From NCBI RefSeq assembly GCF_047948215.1, contig NC_134455.1, positions 106,348,495-106,412,494 on the forward strand: a stretch of DNA of 64,000 nt, given 5' to 3'. A program made the translations under genes and the position numbers. The notes under the pieces were generated by a model. The model was not told where the DNA came from. It saw nothing but the letters and a program-made list of their open reading frames with translations, and searched no databases. This DNA comes from Lycorma delicatula (lineage: Eukaryota > Arthropoda > Insecta > Hemiptera > Fulgoridae). How positions within the stretch are numbered: position 1 is the first letter of the stretch; every line of letters starts with the position of its first letter. This document shows, in pieces, positions 63,289 through 64,000 of this stretch.

Positions 63289-63488
63289 CACAGGTATGGC
63301 CATGTAAAATTATAAATTTTACAGATTTTAACTATATTTTCCCTTAATTTTTTTTTGTAGCGTAATTTATTTAAAAGCAAGGGTAACAGAAAAATTTTAT
63401 TTAAAGATCTGTAATCTACGCAAATGAGCAATTCAAGAAATGGTATCACACTTAAGAGAAGCATTACATTTTTTTTTGTCTATCAGTG

Positions 63489-64000
63489 TTATTGTCCTGT
63501 TGCACTGGTTTCAAACTTCTAAATTTTTTGAAAAAATAATTTTTACCAGATAAGTTGAATTCTTTGTGTAACAAAAAGTAATATTGTTAAGCCAGTATGG
63601 TTTCAAAAAAGCTGTGCATTCTTATGAAGCTTTGGCATATTTAACAGAAAAAGTTTATGATATTTTAAATGTTAGTATTCCCATCATTTCTTCTTTCTCT
63701 GATCTTACCAAAGCCTTTGATGTCGCAAATCATAAAATTTTACTAAAGAAAATATAAAAATATGGAATACAAGATATAGCACAAAAAGTATTGCAACATT
63801 ATCTAAGTGAGAGAGCAAAACTAAAAGAATAAATAAAACAAAATGTGATATCAAAAATGTAAACATAGGTGTTCCTCCAGTAACAATACTAGAACCATTT
63901 CTGTTTCTAATAGATGTGAATGACAACTCTGAAATTGTGTCTGAAGAACATTTTTGCTTAAGCTGATGATACAGTAGTATTAAGCTCAGAAAAAACCTGT
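63489..64000 (+). mobile_element. LINE reverse-transcriptase fragment, right half
   Basis: Continues the interrupted frame: (SNY)CPVALVSNF at 63489-63520, then QYGFKK.AVHSYEALAYLTEK (63592-63655), FSDLTKAFDVANHKILLKKI (motif A, 63697-63757), KYGIQDIAQKVLQHYLSERA, GVPPVTILEPFLFLIDVNDN (motif B region, about 63870-63925) and ADDTVVLSSEKT (motif C, 63964-64000). It leaves the window just after the ADD box. Stops at 63757 and 63829 and shifts make it dead. Confidence 0.87.

Larger units (their letters stand above)
61152..63488 (+). mobile_element. DNA transposon with TIRs carrying a 'DEHGERFHQ'-family protein
   Basis: 2337 bases. Ends: CACTGATAAACATAATTTTT at the left; the complement of the right end is CACTGATAGACAAAAAAAAA (11 of the first 12 identical). 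TTA flanks both sides (61149-61151, 63489-63491), and removing the element restores the reading frame of the host LINE. Inside, plus-strand pieces in shifting frames follow one family in order: VEAFCYVCSEFTVKSNRKNI (from about 61630), VKTWAPHTVCNNCSVYLRGW, KPKDHVIDCYFCLTSVSG, KHTVKYPSLQSAIKPVPHSE (to 62036), DELKDLVRDLNLSKNQAELL, DWHLFIDASKYSLKVVLLQ (62360-62415), NICGDLKVIAILL (62517-62555), CEWDSRTSDKNYV, PPLHIKLGLMKNFV (about 62755-62795), KIKEGIFVGPQIRELVKDD, LKIHFLHPHLDVFPDKLGDV and RDEHGERFHQ, then HYKGKWNTNVLVNYSWTL (63075-63235). Stops and shifts: not functional. Confidence 0.85.

Noticed and set aside
1..64000. CRISPR arrays, bacterial operons, ribosome-binding sites or phage genes
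   Set aside because: No regularly spaced repeats or prokaryotic gene organisation occur. Spliced exons and eukaryotic transposons account for all coding signals.

Overview
The window reads as nuclear DNA of an animal, most probably an arthropod and likely an insect. It is very AT-rich, with long introns, one spliced host gene, and dense transposon relics of types common in insects (mariner, piggyBac, pogo/Tigger, hAT, Penelope-like, R1-like and other LINEs, a tRNA-derived SINE). I see no bacterial-type operon. The species cannot be fixed from the sequence; a hemipteran-like insect is only a guess.

One host gene is supported: a phospholipid scramblase (PLSCR/scramb family) on the minus strand. 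Five coding exons lie at 59493-59603, 42825-43042, 35630-35794, 26672-26833 and 24696-24755. They join in frame with GT/AG splice sites and give the whole conserved core (about 239 codons including the split ones) through the C-terminal membrane helix to a double stop. The introns are about 16.4, 7.0, 8.8 and 1.9 kb. A candidate further 5' exon lies at 60100-60249; the N-terminal start is not identified.

Layout. 1-600: LINE reverse-transcriptase fragment. 3.1-5.4 kb: two abutting mariners in opposite orientation. 7.2-19.6 kb: three decayed piggyBac-like elements, all on the plus strand, with a small Penelope-like fragment at 14.9-15.6 kb. 19.6-24.2 kb: AT-rich DNA with a SINE relic and a tandem repeat, then the 3' end of the scramblase gene. 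28.4-35.1 kb: a GC-richer block of R1-like LINE sequence inside an intron, on the gene's strand. 36.7-38.6 kb: a hAT relic of the P52-rIPK type, split by a SINE with a clear target-site duplication. 39.2-40.2 kb: a DDE_3/IS630-type relic. 41.3-42.6 and 45.8-47.7 kb: two inverted copies of one LINE on either side of a scramblase exon. 48.4-53.0 kb: Penelope-like sequence in an inverted arrangement, split by a complete-ended but internally deleted Tigger. 55.9-59.2 kb: two LINE fragments. 60.7-64.0 kb: a LINE cut in two by a 2.34-kb DNA transposon (61152-63488) with TIRs and a TTA duplication.

The most interesting object is that last element. It carries a decayed copy of a recurrent metazoan protein family, recognisable by a DEHGERFHQ-type motif, which I know only as 'uncharacterized'. 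The 12-bp TIRs starting CACTG, the TTA duplication and the in-frame re-joining of the interrupted LINE indicate that the family is a cut-and-paste transposase, possibly CMC/EnSpm-like.

Apart from the scramblase, nearly all protein-like sequence here is transposon debris with stops, frameshifts or deletions. The exons and the boundaries set by TIRs or target-site duplications are precise; most other element limits are approximate.
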